NCBI GenBank assembly: GCA_019416935.1
Contig: DXWI01000020.1
Coordinates: forward strand, 1 to 38,204
DNA length: 38,204 nucleotides
Direction: 5' to 3'
Origin: Clostridiales bacterium
Lineage (GTDB): Bacteria > Bacillota > Clostridia > Christensenellales > CAG-138
Shown here: positions 16,009-24,360 of the stretch, piece by piece
How the letters are laid out: every line of letters starts with the position of its first letter
How positions within the stretch are numbered: position 1 is the stretch's first letter
The notes under the pieces: model-generated
The model's input: only the letters and a program-made list of their open reading frames with translations
Told to the model about the DNA's origin: nothing
Database searches by the model: none
Translations under genes and position numbers: made by a program

Positions 16009-16932
16009 ATGTCTGTGGAACGCTATCTGGATATTCTGCCGGAAGTGCGGCAGGCCGTTCAGGAAAACCGGCCGGTCGTCGCATTGGAGAGCACGATTCT
16101 CAGCCATGGAATGCCCTATCCCGAAAACCTTGCATTTGCAAAAAAGGCCGACGCCATCATCCGTTCCGAGGGCGCCGTGCCCGCAACCATGGCGATCATC
16201 GGCGGGCGGGTGAAGGCCGGTTTGACTGAAGACGAGCTGGAGCTGCTCTGTCAGGCCAAAGACGTGGGCAAGGTCAGCCGCCGCGATATGGCTACCTACA
16301 TCGCCACTGGGCTCAATGGCGCTACCACTGTCGCAACCACCATGATTTGCAGCGCCATGGCCGGCGTTCGCGTGTTTGCAACGGGCGGCATCGGCGGCGT
16401 GCATCGCCATGGCGAGGTGACGATGGATGTCTCCGCCGACCTGCAGGAGCTTGCGCACACGCCGGTCGCCGTTGTCTGCGCTGGCGCCAAGCAAATCCTC
16501 GATATCGGACGCACGCTTGAATATCTTGAAACAATGGGTGTGCCGGTTATCGGCAACGGTACGGGAGATTTCCCCGCGTTCTACTGCCGCAGAAGCGGAT
16601 TTCCCGTTGACTATGCGGCGCGGGACGAGGTCGAGATTGCATCCATCATCCATGCAAAATGGGCGCTCGGTCTGGCGGGCGGCGTGCTCATCGGCAACCC
16701 GATTCCGGAAGAATATGGAATGGACAATGCATATATGGAGGGCATCATCAACGAGGCGCTGGCCGCCGCCCAAGCGGAGGGCGTACACGGAAAGAACATC
16801 ACGCCGTTCCTGCTGGCCCGCATCAAGGAATTGACCGGCGGCTCCTCATTTGACGCAAACGTTCACCTTGCGCTGAACAACGCCAGCGTCGCCGCAAGGA
16901 TTGCAAAAGCGCTCTGTAACATGGACGCATAA
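16009..16932 (+). CDS. psuG: Pseudouridine-5'-phosphate glycosidase
   Basis: A 307-aa protein of the PsuG (IndA) family, which reversibly splits pseudouridine 5'-phosphate into uracil and ribose 5-phosphate with a metal ion and a catalytic lysine. Recognised by the conserved ALESTI.SHG.P.P N-terminus, VSRRDMA, TTVATTM, FATGGIGGVHR and NGTGDFPAFY blocks. AAGGAGG precedes ATG 16009. It stands alone with its own promoter and terminator. The usual partner, pseudouridine kinase (PfkB family), is not adjacent; a PfkB kinase lies 6 kb away on the other strand but looks more like a sugar kinase. Confidence 0.95.
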   Translation: MSVERYLDILPEVRQAVQENRPVVALESTILSHGMPYPENLAFAKKADAIIRSEGAVPATMAIIGGRVKAGLTEDELELLCQAKDVGKVSRRDMATYIATGLNGATTVATTMICSAMAGVRVFATGGIGGVHRHGEVTMDVSADLQELAHTPVAVVCAGAKQILDIGRTLEYLETMGVPVIGNGTGDFPAFYCRRSGFPVDYAARDEVEIASIIHAKWALGLAGGVLIGNPIPEEYGMDNAYMEGIINEALAAAQAEGVHGKNITPFLLARIKELTGGSSFDANVHLALNNASVAARIAKALCNMDA

Positions 16933-16969
16933 AAGAGATATTCGTCTAAAGAGCACGGCATTCAAGTTG

Positions 16970-17016
16970 AAAGAAACAACCTGCCCGACTTTTTTTGTCT
17001 GGCAGGTTGTTTCTTT
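16970..17016. terminator. Strong hairpin terminator between convergent transcripts
   Basis: A 16-bp perfect stem (16970-16985 with 17001-17016, AAAGAAACAACCTGCC and its complement) has a T7-containing loop with a short inner stem. It follows psuG by about 40 bases and faces the end of the minus-strand envelope operon. The remaining bases 17017-17241 hold nothing recognisable. Confidence 0.82.
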
Positions 17017-17241
17017 GCCCAGGCCCTGGGGCAAATGGGGTGTAGGGTTTGCAAGGAACCGGGGGGGCTTCATCATGGATCAGCCATCAATGCAGGGATG
17101 CGCACAATAAACCGTTTTGCGCAAACAGGCGGCTGGTTATACAAGGCCTTATCTCACATCTCGCCCCTGCAGCGATGGTTCATGTGTCCGTGTTCTTTCA
17201 TAGATCGTTCTTCTGCTCTTTGGCTCCCACTAAAGCCATAT

Positions 17242-17634
17242 TCATCCCTCTGATATCCTGTGGATCGGCCGGCCAATTCGCAGCTCCTGCCGCCAAGCGG
17301 GCGCTGGTCCATCGTCCGCCCAGTATTCATCCAAGCGCCGGATTTTTTCGTGTTCCAGCTGCATGAAGGCGCACACGTGGAACGAAGCGCCCAGCGTCCA
17401 AATGCGGGCAACGGTCACGAGCTGCTTCTCATCGCCGGTCACGCGCTCCACTTCCCCGCTCCATTGTCCCGGATACTCACAGTTGACGCGCACAAACGCA
17501 TCGACCGTAAAGCGCTCGTTCGTGCAGTGCCAGAAAACTTCCGCATCCGAAAGGAAATACTGGGACAGGCGTTCCCGATCCTGCGCGGCAACGCACGCCC
17601 AATATTGTTCCGCAAATGTCTTCCGGTCGAACAA
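17242..17634 (-). CDS. NTF2-like (SnoaL-type) small protein
   Basis: A 130-aa protein with the profile of the NTF2-like cone fold: an N-terminal helix region (FAEQYWACVAAQDRERLSQYF), an early pattern of DAEVFWHCTNERFTVDAFV, then alternating strands ending in HEKIRRLDEYWADDG. Family members are enzymes, binding proteins or orphan pockets, so function is open. The start is taken as TTG at 17634, with purine-rich GGGGGGAGA directly upstream, 24 bases after the DHHW gene stop. It is the last gene of the envelope operon but shows no signal peptide; it may simply be co-transcribed. Confidence 0.65.
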   Translation of the reverse strand: MFDRKTFAEQYWACVAAQDRERLSQYFLSDAEVFWHCTNERFTVDAFVRVNCEYPGQWSGEVERVTGDEKQLVTVARIWTLGASFHVCAFMQLEHEKIRRLDEYWADDGPAPAWRQELRIGRPIHRISEG

Positions 17635-17658
17635 TCTCCCCCCACCCCTTTCAACCGT

Positions 17659-18777
17659 CTATCGGATCAGCAGCAGATTCGGGTCGGAAACGATGCGCTC
17701 CAGTGAGTAGCAGAACAGCAGCTCCGTCACCCCCTGCGCGGCACACAGCTCGGAAACGCTGCCGCGATCATAGCGCGGACCCACCATCACGATTCGTGCA
17801 TAGGACGGCACGAGCAGCGGTACCAGACTGTTGGCAAAGGAATCCTTTACCACGAGCAGCACGCCGCTGTCCGGCTCCGCATCAAGATTGTCAATGACCG
17901 TCACCGGATGGTTACCGTCGATAAAAACGGGATACCAGTCGTACTCCTGAAGGCGCTCCCGGAACACCAGCGAATCAAACACACCCTCCCGATCCGAAAA
18001 GCGTACGCTTACCCGACACTGCGGTTCCAGAATGTCGAGCCGCTCTCCCTCGGTCAACCAGAGCGCCGAGCGGGAACGCGTCGAACCCACATAGCCGTTG
18101 ACAGCATGATGATAGAACGACTCCATGGGGAGCGGTTCTCTGTCGATGTACTCGAGATAAGCGCGGTAGGCGGCATAAGCGCCGTCCGCGTTCCAATGGT
18201 GGTCGGTGCGGTAAAACCAATCCTGACCGTTTTCGCAAAAATTGTCCAACAGCGGCACGAGCTCTGCGCCGTCAAAAGACCCGATCTGCCCGAGCAGCGC
18301 GTCGTCGCGATACAGCGCCGCAAGCTCCGCCGGCAGGCTGTCCCTTCGCACATAGCCAGTCGAGGGCGGCACCAGCAGGCGAACTGGCAGGCCGGCGGTT
18401 TCGCCCAGCCGCGCGATGCGCCGCAGTCGCTTCTCGATCTCTCCAGCATCGGCGTCAACCGGCGCCTCCACCAGATAACCGTCCCGGTCGCAATAGACGT
18501 CCGTTGTGATCTGCCGCCCGGTCAGCAGCGTTTCATAGGCATGGATGCCGACGAACAGATCCCTGAGCGGCATCTGATCGGCAAGATAGGACTCCACATC
18601 ATCGTCAAACGACCATTCCGACAGTGATGCGGATGGGAAGGCCGGCGCTTGGTCGAGATTTCTGCGCTCCGTATCGGAAAAGCTGCGATCCGGCGTCAAC
18701 AGCCACCAGAGAGGAACGGCCGCAATCGCCGCCGCAAACAGAAGGACACCAATGAGATTGGAAACGTTTTTCTTCAT
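17659..18777 (-). CDS. DHHW-family extracytoplasmic protein (AlgJ/AlgX-like)
   Basis: A 372-aa protein with an N-terminal signal anchor (about 8-28) and a large extracellular part. The family motif DHHW is at 192-195 in TDHHWNADGAY, and KDSFANS supplies the likely nucleophile near residue 314. In the related alginate proteins AlgJ/AlgX, Asp-His and Ser form an SGNH-type acetyltransferase or acetylesterase site. GAGGGAGGG precedes ATG 18777, 11 bases after the MBOAT stop. It is expected to take acyl groups moved across the membrane by the MBOAT protein and place them on a surface polymer, which is unknown. Confidence 0.85.
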   Translation of the reverse strand: MKKNVSNLIGVLLFAAAIAAVPLWWLLTPDRSFSDTERRNLDQAPAFPSASLSEWSFDDDVESYLADQMPLRDLFVGIHAYETLLTGRQITTDVYCDRDGYLVEAPVDADAGEIEKRLRRIARLGETAGLPVRLLVPPSTGYVRRDSLPAELAALYRDDALLGQIGSFDGAELVPLLDNFCENGQDWFYRTDHHWNADGAYAAYRAYLEYIDREPLPMESFYHHAVNGYVGSTRSRSALWLTEGERLDILEPQCRVSVRFSDREGVFDSLVFRERLQEYDWYPVFIDGNHPVTVIDNLDAEPDSGVLLVVKDSFANSLVPLLVPSYARIVMVGPRYDRGSVSELCAAQGVTELLFCYSLERIVSDPNLLLIR

Positions 18778-18788
18778 GCGTCCCTCCC

Positions 18789-20183
18789 TCAAAACCGGAA
18801 ATAGATGAACGGGTTGTAACTCTGCGACGCCAGCGCCGCAACGCACAGCGCAAACAGTGCGATGAACACGGCGAGCCGCAGCGCCTCAAAATCGCGCCAA
18901 CGCGCGGCGCAAGCGGCAACGTGCGCTCCCAGCGGCGTGGACGCCACCGCGCATACGCCAAGCCACGGCAAAAAGCCTGCCACCCATGCCCGCGCATGGA
19001 CGGACAACAGCCCCGCCGAACCGACCGTAAACAGCGAGCGAAGGTATGCGCCCATCGCCGAAAAATCGGTAAAATAGAAAATCCCCCATCCCAGTACGAT
19101 GAAAAACAGCGCATACACATGTTTGATCCAATCCGGAACGCGGTGCAGCGCGCGCAATAAAAACAGCTTTTCCAGCATGAGCAGCACACCGAAATACAGC
19201 CCCCAGAGCACAAAGTTCCAGCTCGCGCCATGCCAGAGCCCCGTTAGCAGCCAAACGGCAAAGATATTAAAGGTCTGCCGTGCAGGCCCACGCCGGTTGC
19301 CGCCCAACGGAATATACACATATTCACGGAACCAGGTGGACAGCGAAATGTGCCATCGACGCCAAAAATCAGTAATGCTCGTGGAAACATACGGGTAGCG
19401 GAAGTTCTGTACAAATGTGAACCCCAGCATTTCCCCGAGGCCGCAGGCCATATCGGAATACCCGGAGAAGTCAAAATAGATCTGGAAGGCGTAGGCGATC
19501 AGCCCGACCCAAGCGCCGAGCAGCCCGTTTTCGCCCGGCGCGGCGGACATTTCCGCCCAAAACACGCCCATGGCGTTGGCCAACAGCAGCTTTTTGGCAA
19601 GGCCGATGATGAACAGCCGAACACCGCCGGCAAACCGGTCGACGGAGAGCGCCTGCCGCTCGAGCTGCGCCTCGATATCCGTATACCGCACGATCGGCCC
19701 GGCGATGAGCTGCGGGAACATCGACACATAGGCGCCGAAGCGCACAAGGTTTTTCTGCGTCCGCGCATCGCCGCGATAAACGTCGATGATGTATGACAGG
19801 ATTTGAAACGTGAAGAAGGAAATGCCGATGGGCAGCCGCATATCCGGCAGCGCATTGCCGGCAACGGCCGGCGCGATTGCGGCCACGGTACGCATCAAAA
19901 AGGAGGCGTATTTGAACACGGCCAGCATCGCAAGATCGTTGGCAACCGCCAGAACGAGCAGCGCCTTCTTCCGGCGTTCAAACCGCTCCATCAGCAGGCC
20001 GATACACCAGTTGATCAGGATCGATCCCATCATCAGCAGCACATAGACCGGCTCGCCCCATGCGTAAAACACGAGGCTGACAAGGAGCAAAAAGGCTATC
20101 CGCCACGACCGGGGCAGCACATAATAGCCCAGCAGTGTGGCGGGTAGAAATGCAAATAAAAATGTTACGGACGAAAAGACCAT
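18789..20183 (-). CDS. MBOAT family membrane-bound O-acyltransferase
   Basis: A 464-aa polytopic protein with about ten transmembrane segments, similar to AlgI/DltB/PatA-type acyltransferases that carry acyl groups to the outside. Family marks are YFDFSGYSDMACGLG, the ITDFWRRWHISLSTWFREYVYIPLGG block (His278) and the invariant catalytic His318 in LLTGLWHGASWNF. ATG 20183 begins one base after the upstream stop (TGAtATG) with no strong ribosome site, so translation is probably coupled to the DUF4358 gene. Confidence 0.94.
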   Translation of the reverse strand: MVFSSVTFLFAFLPATLLGYYVLPRSWRIAFLLLVSLVFYAWGEPVYVLLMMGSILINWCIGLLMERFERRKKALLVLAVANDLAMLAVFKYASFLMRTVAAIAPAVAGNALPDMRLPIGISFFTFQILSYIIDVYRGDARTQKNLVRFGAYVSMFPQLIAGPIVRYTDIEAQLERQALSVDRFAGGVRLFIIGLAKKLLLANAMGVFWAEMSAAPGENGLLGAWVGLIAYAFQIYFDFSGYSDMACGLGEMLGFTFVQNFRYPYVSTSITDFWRRWHISLSTWFREYVYIPLGGNRRGPARQTFNIFAVWLLTGLWHGASWNFVLWGLYFGVLLMLEKLFLLRALHRVPDWIKHVYALFFIVLGWGIFYFTDFSAMGAYLRSLFTVGSAGLLSVHARAWVAGFLPWLGVCAVASTPLGAHVAACAARWRDFEALRLAVFIALFALCVAALASQSYNPFIYFRF

Positions 20184-20184
20184 A

Positions 20185-20781
20185 TCAGCCCGCGAAGTCG
20201 CGATATACCTGCAGGAGCATTTCCGCATCCGGCGAGACGATCATGAGCACCACGCCGCCATCGCGCCGCAGTACGGCCTGCTCCACCAGCGTAACCGCAT
20301 CGGCGTCATATCCGGCAAATTGCGCTTTCCGAGCCTCAAGGTAATCGGCAAGCAACGCCTCTATCTCTTCCGCGAGCGCCGCATCGGCCTCGACGATCAC
20401 GATCTCATCGGTATACCCCACGGCGTCGGTGTAGCCGACCGCGCTCTCACACCGTGCGGTATCGATGCCGTAGTAATCGAGCAAGTCCATATCGGAAAAC
20501 GGCGCCATCTGGTCGAGCGCGCCCACCCGCTCAAATGCGGAAGCCAGACGTTCGGCATAGCCGGTTTCCGTTGTTGCGGCGGGCTCGTCCGTCGCCTGCG
20601 GCTCAGCCGTTTGCTCGACTTCGGCCGTTTTCAAAGGCTCCGTCACCTGCGCCCCGACCGCTGTATCCGTCCCCTGCGCACGCGCATCCTGCTGAAAAAC
20701 CGGTTCCGCCGGTTGCTTGACGCAGCCGGAGACGAGCAGCAGGCAGAGCAGCAGCGCTGCAATCCATCTAATATGCTTCAT
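20185..20781 (-). CDS. DUF4358 lipoprotein
   Basis: A 198-aa predicted lipoprotein with lipobox LVSGC, a Pro/Thr/Glu/Gln-rich linker (about 25-70) and a C-terminal DUF4358 domain, recognised by YYGIDTARCE, TDEIVIVEAD and the final GGVVLMIVSPD. DUF4358 genes are often found beside MBOAT and DHHW genes in Clostridia; no biochemical role is known to me. A GYTDAVGYTDE direct repeat occurs in the domain. ATG 20781 has AGAGGTG upstream. Its coupling to MBOAT suggests a partner in envelope acylation. Confidence 0.82.
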   Translation of the reverse strand: MKHIRWIAALLLCLLLVSGCVKQPAEPVFQQDARAQGTDTAVGAQVTEPLKTAEVEQTAEPQATDEPAATTETGYAERLASAFERVGALDQMAPFSDMDLLDYYGIDTARCESAVGYTDAVGYTDEIVIVEADAALAEEIEALLADYLEARKAQFAGYDADAVTLVEQAVLRRDGGVVLMIVSPDAEMLLQVYRDFAG

Positions 20782-20901
20782 TGCGACACCTCTTCTCCAA
20801 TGATATGCGCGCCCCGGTACGACCGGCCACGCGCAGCCATTATACAATGTTTTGGGGGAAGCGGCAGCCATCATCATGGAGCCGCCATCAGGCAACCGCG
20901 C

Positions 20902-21822
20902 TCACTGCTTCTCCGGTATGCTGCCCGTTTCAAACGCAGCCACGCTCTGCCGTTGCCGTTGTTCGGCCGCAAACCGCCGCAATGCACGCGTCAGCAGTTC
21001 GTTGCCCGCCTGATTGATATGAAACCTGCCGTCGGAGGAAAGGTCTTCTGCCAGGTAGCCATCCGTATCCATCAGGTCCTTCGCCACATCCAGATAGAAT
21101 ACCCCCTGCTCCCGGCAGCCTTGCTCCAACAGCGCGTTAAAGGCATTCCAGTCCCCAATTTGAATCTTCCGGCCGGTTTCGTTGTAATCACAAAACCGTT
21201 TTGTGACCGGGAGAACCGAAAGGACAACTATTTGCACTTCCGGGCAATGCTCTTGCACCGCGTCAATCATTTTATGGAAATACCCGAGCGTTTTTTCCGG
21301 ATAAACGCCTGCATAATCATTCACTCCGAGCAGAATAAAAGCCCATTGTGCCCCAGACCGAATAATCCCCTCTGAAATGGTGACAGCGTTTCCACGGTAC
21401 CGCAGCGTGATCTTATCCTTTTCCGCCCGGTCTCTGGAGGCATATCGCATGCTATAGCTGATTGCCGTTACAAAAGACAGTTCGCCCATAAACGATGGCC
21501 GCTGCTCGCGCATGAGCGCACAATACTTCTGATAGCTGTTTGCAATGGAATCACCAATGAATACCGCATGATTAAAAAACGAATCATATTCCCCTGCAGC
21601 AAGCCGCTCTTCGGTAACTGGTTTCAATGTCGGCTCCGGCGTCGGCCGCGCAGTCATAGTTGGGAAAACCGTTTCAACCGGTAGCAGTACCACGGTTATC
21701 TGGTCGTCAACCGGTTCCTGCCGGTTGCTTTGCGTCGTCTCCGCGCTTTTCTGTTCAACGCATCCTGTAAAGCAGAGTAAAATTGTCAAAATGCCAGCAA
21801 AAACGCCCCTGCACGGCTTCAT
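20902..21822 (-). CDS. SGNH/GDSL hydrolase-type lipoprotein (second copy)
   Basis: A 306-aa lipoprotein with lipobox CFTGC, a Thr/Pro linker (about 45-68) and an SGNH fold. The catalytic marks are FIGDSI (Ser), GVNDYA (Asn) and DGRFHIN (Asp/His). It is clearly paralogous to the next gene upstream: both share the order FIGDSI, KYRG/RYRG NAVTISEG-type, LLGVND, DWNAFN and SSDG.FH.N. Likely an outer-surface acyl transfer or esterase enzyme. GGGGGA lies nine bases before ATG 21822. The gap of about 120 bases to the DUF4358 gene has no clear terminator. Confidence 0.88.
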   Translation of the reverse strand: MKPCRGVFAGILTILLCFTGCVEQKSAETTQSNRQEPVDDQITVVLLPVETVFPTMTARPTPEPTLKPVTEERLAAGEYDSFFNHAVFIGDSIANSYQKYCALMREQRPSFMGELSFVTAISYSMRYASRDRAEKDKITLRYRGNAVTISEGIIRSGAQWAFILLGVNDYAGVYPEKTLGYFHKMIDAVQEHCPEVQIVVLSVLPVTKRFCDYNETGRKIQIGDWNAFNALLEQGCREQGVFYLDVAKDLMDTDGYLAEDLSSDGRFHINQAGNELLTRALRRFAAEQRQRQSVAAFETGSIPEKQ

Positions 21823-21871
21823 CGGTCCATTCCCCCCACATATGCTGTTTCATTCAAATCTACAATGGATT

Positions 21872-22780
21872 TTATGTCGCCGGTTGGAACACCGCTTCGG
21901 GCTGCGTCTCGGACAGCGCAAACCGGCGCAGCGCGCGCAGCCAGATGGCGTTGGCCTCTTCGTTCAAGTGGAACATGCCGTCGCTGGACAGCGCATCGGA
22001 GAGATAGCCCTCCTCATCCATCAGCTCTGCGGAAAAATCCAAAAACAGGACGCCGCGCTCGCTGCACATGGCTTCAAGGCACTGATTGAACGCGTTCCAA
22101 TCCACAATGGACAGCCCGCGCTTTTTGCAGAACGCTTGCGATACCGGCAGAACGCCCTGCACAACGATCTCCAAATCGCCGCACTTTTCCTCGAGAATGT
22201 CGATGAGCGTTTCATAGTACCCGATCGTTTCGTCCGGATACTTGCCCGCAAGATCGTTCACGCCCAGCAGGATGAATACGCGCTTGGCCTCCATCAAAAG
22301 CAAGCCCTCGGAGACGGAAACGGTTCTTCCGCGATACTTGAGCGCAACGCCGCCGGCATTTCTCGAATCGCAGCTAGCAAGGCGCGCGTTGAGACTGACG
22401 CCCGCCAGAAACCGCGCGGTCCCCAGCGTGTCCGGCTGTTCCTTTCGCAGCCCGGAACAATAATTACGGAATGTCTGCGTAATGGAGTCGCCGACAAAGA
22501 CCGCATCGTTAAAATAGTCGTCCACAAGGCCGCCCGCGAGCATCTCCTCCGTCACCACAACCGGTTCCGGTGTAGGTTCAGGCGTTGGCGCCTGCGTCGG
22601 GGCCGGCGTCTGGGCGGCTGTTGCGGCAGCGGCTGCCGCGGATGGAACCGGCGCAGGCGCCGTCACCGTACCGTCAGATGTGGAGGGCGGCTTCCCGCAG
22701 GCTGCCCACAGCGACGCTACAAGAACAACCCCTGCCAAAATGCCAAAGCGTTTCAAACGCGCATCCTCCATATCGTCCAT
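21872..22780 (-). CDS. SGNH/GDSL hydrolase-type lipoprotein (first copy)
   Basis: A 302-aa protein: signal with lipobox WAAC, an Ala/Pro/Thr/Glu-rich linker (about 30-75) that holds the protein off the membrane, then an SGNH domain with FVGDSI, GVNDLAG and DGMFHLN. The linker repeats TPEP-type units. ATG 22780 has AGGGG upstream. It is first in the six-gene operon, separated from its paralog by 49 bases. The two copies differ in the linker and in substrate-side loops, hinting at different acyl acceptors or donors. Confidence 0.88.
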   Translation of the reverse strand: MDDMEDARLKRFGILAGVVLVASLWAACGKPPSTSDGTVTAPAPVPSAAAAAATAAQTPAPTQAPTPEPTPEPVVVTEEMLAGGLVDDYFNDAVFVGDSITQTFRNYCSGLRKEQPDTLGTARFLAGVSLNARLASCDSRNAGGVALKYRGRTVSVSEGLLLMEAKRVFILLGVNDLAGKYPDETIGYYETLIDILEEKCGDLEIVVQGVLPVSQAFCKKRGLSIVDWNAFNQCLEAMCSERGVLFLDFSAELMDEEGYLSDALSSDGMFHLNEEANAIWLRALRRFALSETQPEAVFQPAT

Positions 22781-22826
22781 TGATCCCCTGTTCCGTCTGC
22801 CCTGCGACAAAATTCATGCTTTCTGT

Positions 22827-22855
22827 ATTATGACAGATTTCACAGTCAGATGCAA
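22827..22855 (-). promoter_or_regulatory. Promoter of the envelope-acylation operon
   Basis: On the minus strand TTGCAT, 17 bases, CATAAT. The -35 overlaps the last codons of the PfkB gene and the -10 is about 47 bases before the first SGNH gene. No terminator separates it from PfkB, so some readthrough is likely. Confidence 0.5.
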
Positions 22856-23829
22856 CATTGGGAAACGATTTGAGAGCGGCCCATATTCGCCCGCACCGTC
22901 TCAAGGCTCGGAACGCTTTGCATGCCGCCCGGCCGCTCTGTGGAAAGGCTGGCCGCCACCGCGGCAAAGCGCCCGATCTGCGCCAGCTCGTCCGCCGTCA
23001 GCTCCTCCGGTGCACGCCCCAGCTCCAACAGGTGAAAGACCGCGCTGCCACCGAAAATATCGCCCGCGCCGGTGGTGTCGACCGGACTTACCGCAGGCGG
23101 TTTGATGCGGCAGCTGGCCTTGGCCGTCATCAGCAGGCAGCCTTCGGCGCCGAGCGTGACCATCACAAGCCGGACGCCGAGCGCATGCACCAGCCGCTTT
23201 GCCCCCTCCTCCGCGGAACAGTTCCAGAGAAAGGCAACCTCCTCGCCGCTGATCTTGACCACATCGGCCCGGCCGAGTCCCCAAAGAATCTGTTCTCTCG
23301 CCGCCTGCTCGGACGGCCAGAGCTGCACCCGAAGATTGGGATCGAACGTCACCCATTTCCCGCGCTCCTTCGCAAATGCCACGGCACGCCGCGTTGCACT
23401 TCTTGCCGGCTCGCCGGTCAGGCTCAACGACCCAAAGTGCAGAATGCGCGCCGCATCGATCAGCGTGAGATCCAGTTCCTCCGGCCTAAGCCGCGTATCC
23501 GCACCTGGTTTTCTCGCAAAGCTGAACATCCGCTCTCCGTGCGCATCCAGAGAGACAAACGCCAGCGTCGTAAATACATCTGGATCCATGATCAGCCCGC
23601 GGGTCTCTATGCCCGCATCGGCCAGCGTGTTTTTGAGAAGACATCCGAACGCATCGTCCCCGATCTTGCCAATGAATGCGCTCCTTGCCCCGAATCGGGA
23701 GAGCGCCGCCAGAAAATTGCACGGTGCGCCGCCGGGGTGCGCTGCAAAGGTCGGATAGCCGTCCCGGTCCGTTGCGATGCCGGTCAAGTCCACCAGCAGT
23801 TCTCCGATTGCCACGACGTCCAACAGCAT
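22846..23829 (-). CDS. PfkB family carbohydrate kinase (fructokinase-like)
   Basis: A 327-aa ribokinase-fold kinase. The N-terminal VAIGELLVDL, the sugar-binding GGAPCNFLAALSRFGA block, and the C-terminal signature DTTGAGDIFGGS with the catalytic Asp of GAGD are all present. The N-terminus resembles bacterial fructokinases more than pseudouridine or adenosine kinases, but the sugar cannot be fixed. ATG 23829 is preceded by AGGAGGA at ideal spacing. The frame stays open for some 500 bases upstream; this is a GC-rich non-coding shadow. Confidence 0.9.
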   Translation of the reverse strand: MLLDVVAIGELLVDLTGIATDRDGYPTFAAHPGGAPCNFLAALSRFGARSAFIGKIGDDAFGCLLKNTLADAGIETRGLIMDPDVFTTLAFVSLDAHGERMFSFARKPGADTRLRPEELDLTLIDAARILHFGSLSLTGEPARSATRRAVAFAKERGKWVTFDPNLRVQLWPSEQAAREQILWGLGRADVVKISGEEVAFLWNCSAEEGAKRLVHALGVRLVMVTLGAEGCLLMTAKASCRIKPPAVSPVDTTGAGDIFGGSAVFHLLELGRAPEELTADELAQIGRFAAVAASLSTERPGGMQSVPSLETVRANMGRSQIVSQCCI

Positions 23830-23848
23830 GGGATTCTCCTCCTTGTCC

Positions 23849-23862
23849 ATAAAGCGCTTGCT
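23849..23862 (-). promoter_or_regulatory. cre-like / LacI-type palindrome upstream of the sugar kinase
   Basis: AGCAAGCGCTTTAT (minus strand) matches 10 of 14 bases of the cre core TGAAAGCGCTTTCA and includes AAGCGCTT. It lies 20 bases before the PfkB start, where binding of CcpA or a LacI-type repressor would reduce expression. One match of this quality can arise by chance. Confidence 0.35.
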
Positions 23863-23929
23863 TCTTCTTTGGTTGCAGCGTGCAAAGGCGATGCGCATGT
23901 CCCGTTCGGCCATGGCGCCCGCGGCGCAG

Positions 23930-24030
23930 GCAAACGCATCCGATGCGCGCAATTCTTTCCGCGCAAAGCTGGCGGTTCTGGTATCGTGATTATTAGGGCA
24001 AACGCATCGGATGTGCACAATTCTTTCCGC
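23930..24030. repeat. Two 33-bp direct repeats upstream of the PfkB gene
   Basis: The copies at 23930-23962 and 23998-24030 are offset by 68 bases and differ at only three positions by eye. Each begins GCAAACGCATC and ends AATTCTTTCCGC. The first includes the palindrome CGCATCCGATGCG. They lie inside a gene-free stretch (23830-24360, about 530 bases) that otherwise shows only the cre-like site. They may be regulator binding sites or the trace of a small duplication. Confidence 0.7.
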
Positions 24031-24360
24031 AGCGGCTTTGATCCATTCTCCAGATCTGCGCCGCAAGATGCATAGACGCTGGTTCCCCATGTGCGCTCCT
24101 GTCCATTGTTGTTTGAGGTGCGCATTGCCGGCGCGCGCGGTGTTCCCCCGCGTCACGCGCCCGCTTCCAAAAAGCCGCGAAAGTGTGCACGTCTTCTCCT
24201 CACCCGAAGACCCGCGCATCCTTCCATGGTCCTGTTTCCTGTTTGCGCCACGGCTGGTTTCTGGGCTTGCCGCGCGCCGCGCAGGGAATCGGCAATTCCA
24301 TTCCGTCCGCCACGCCACTATTTGCCGCAATACCCCGCAGCCGATGTGCCGCATGCGCCG

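Noticed and set aside
22846..24354. 502-codon version of the PfkB gene with an N-terminal extension
   Set aside because: AGGAGGA at correct spacing and the family N-terminus place the start at 23829; the extension is non-coding in character and carries the direct repeats.
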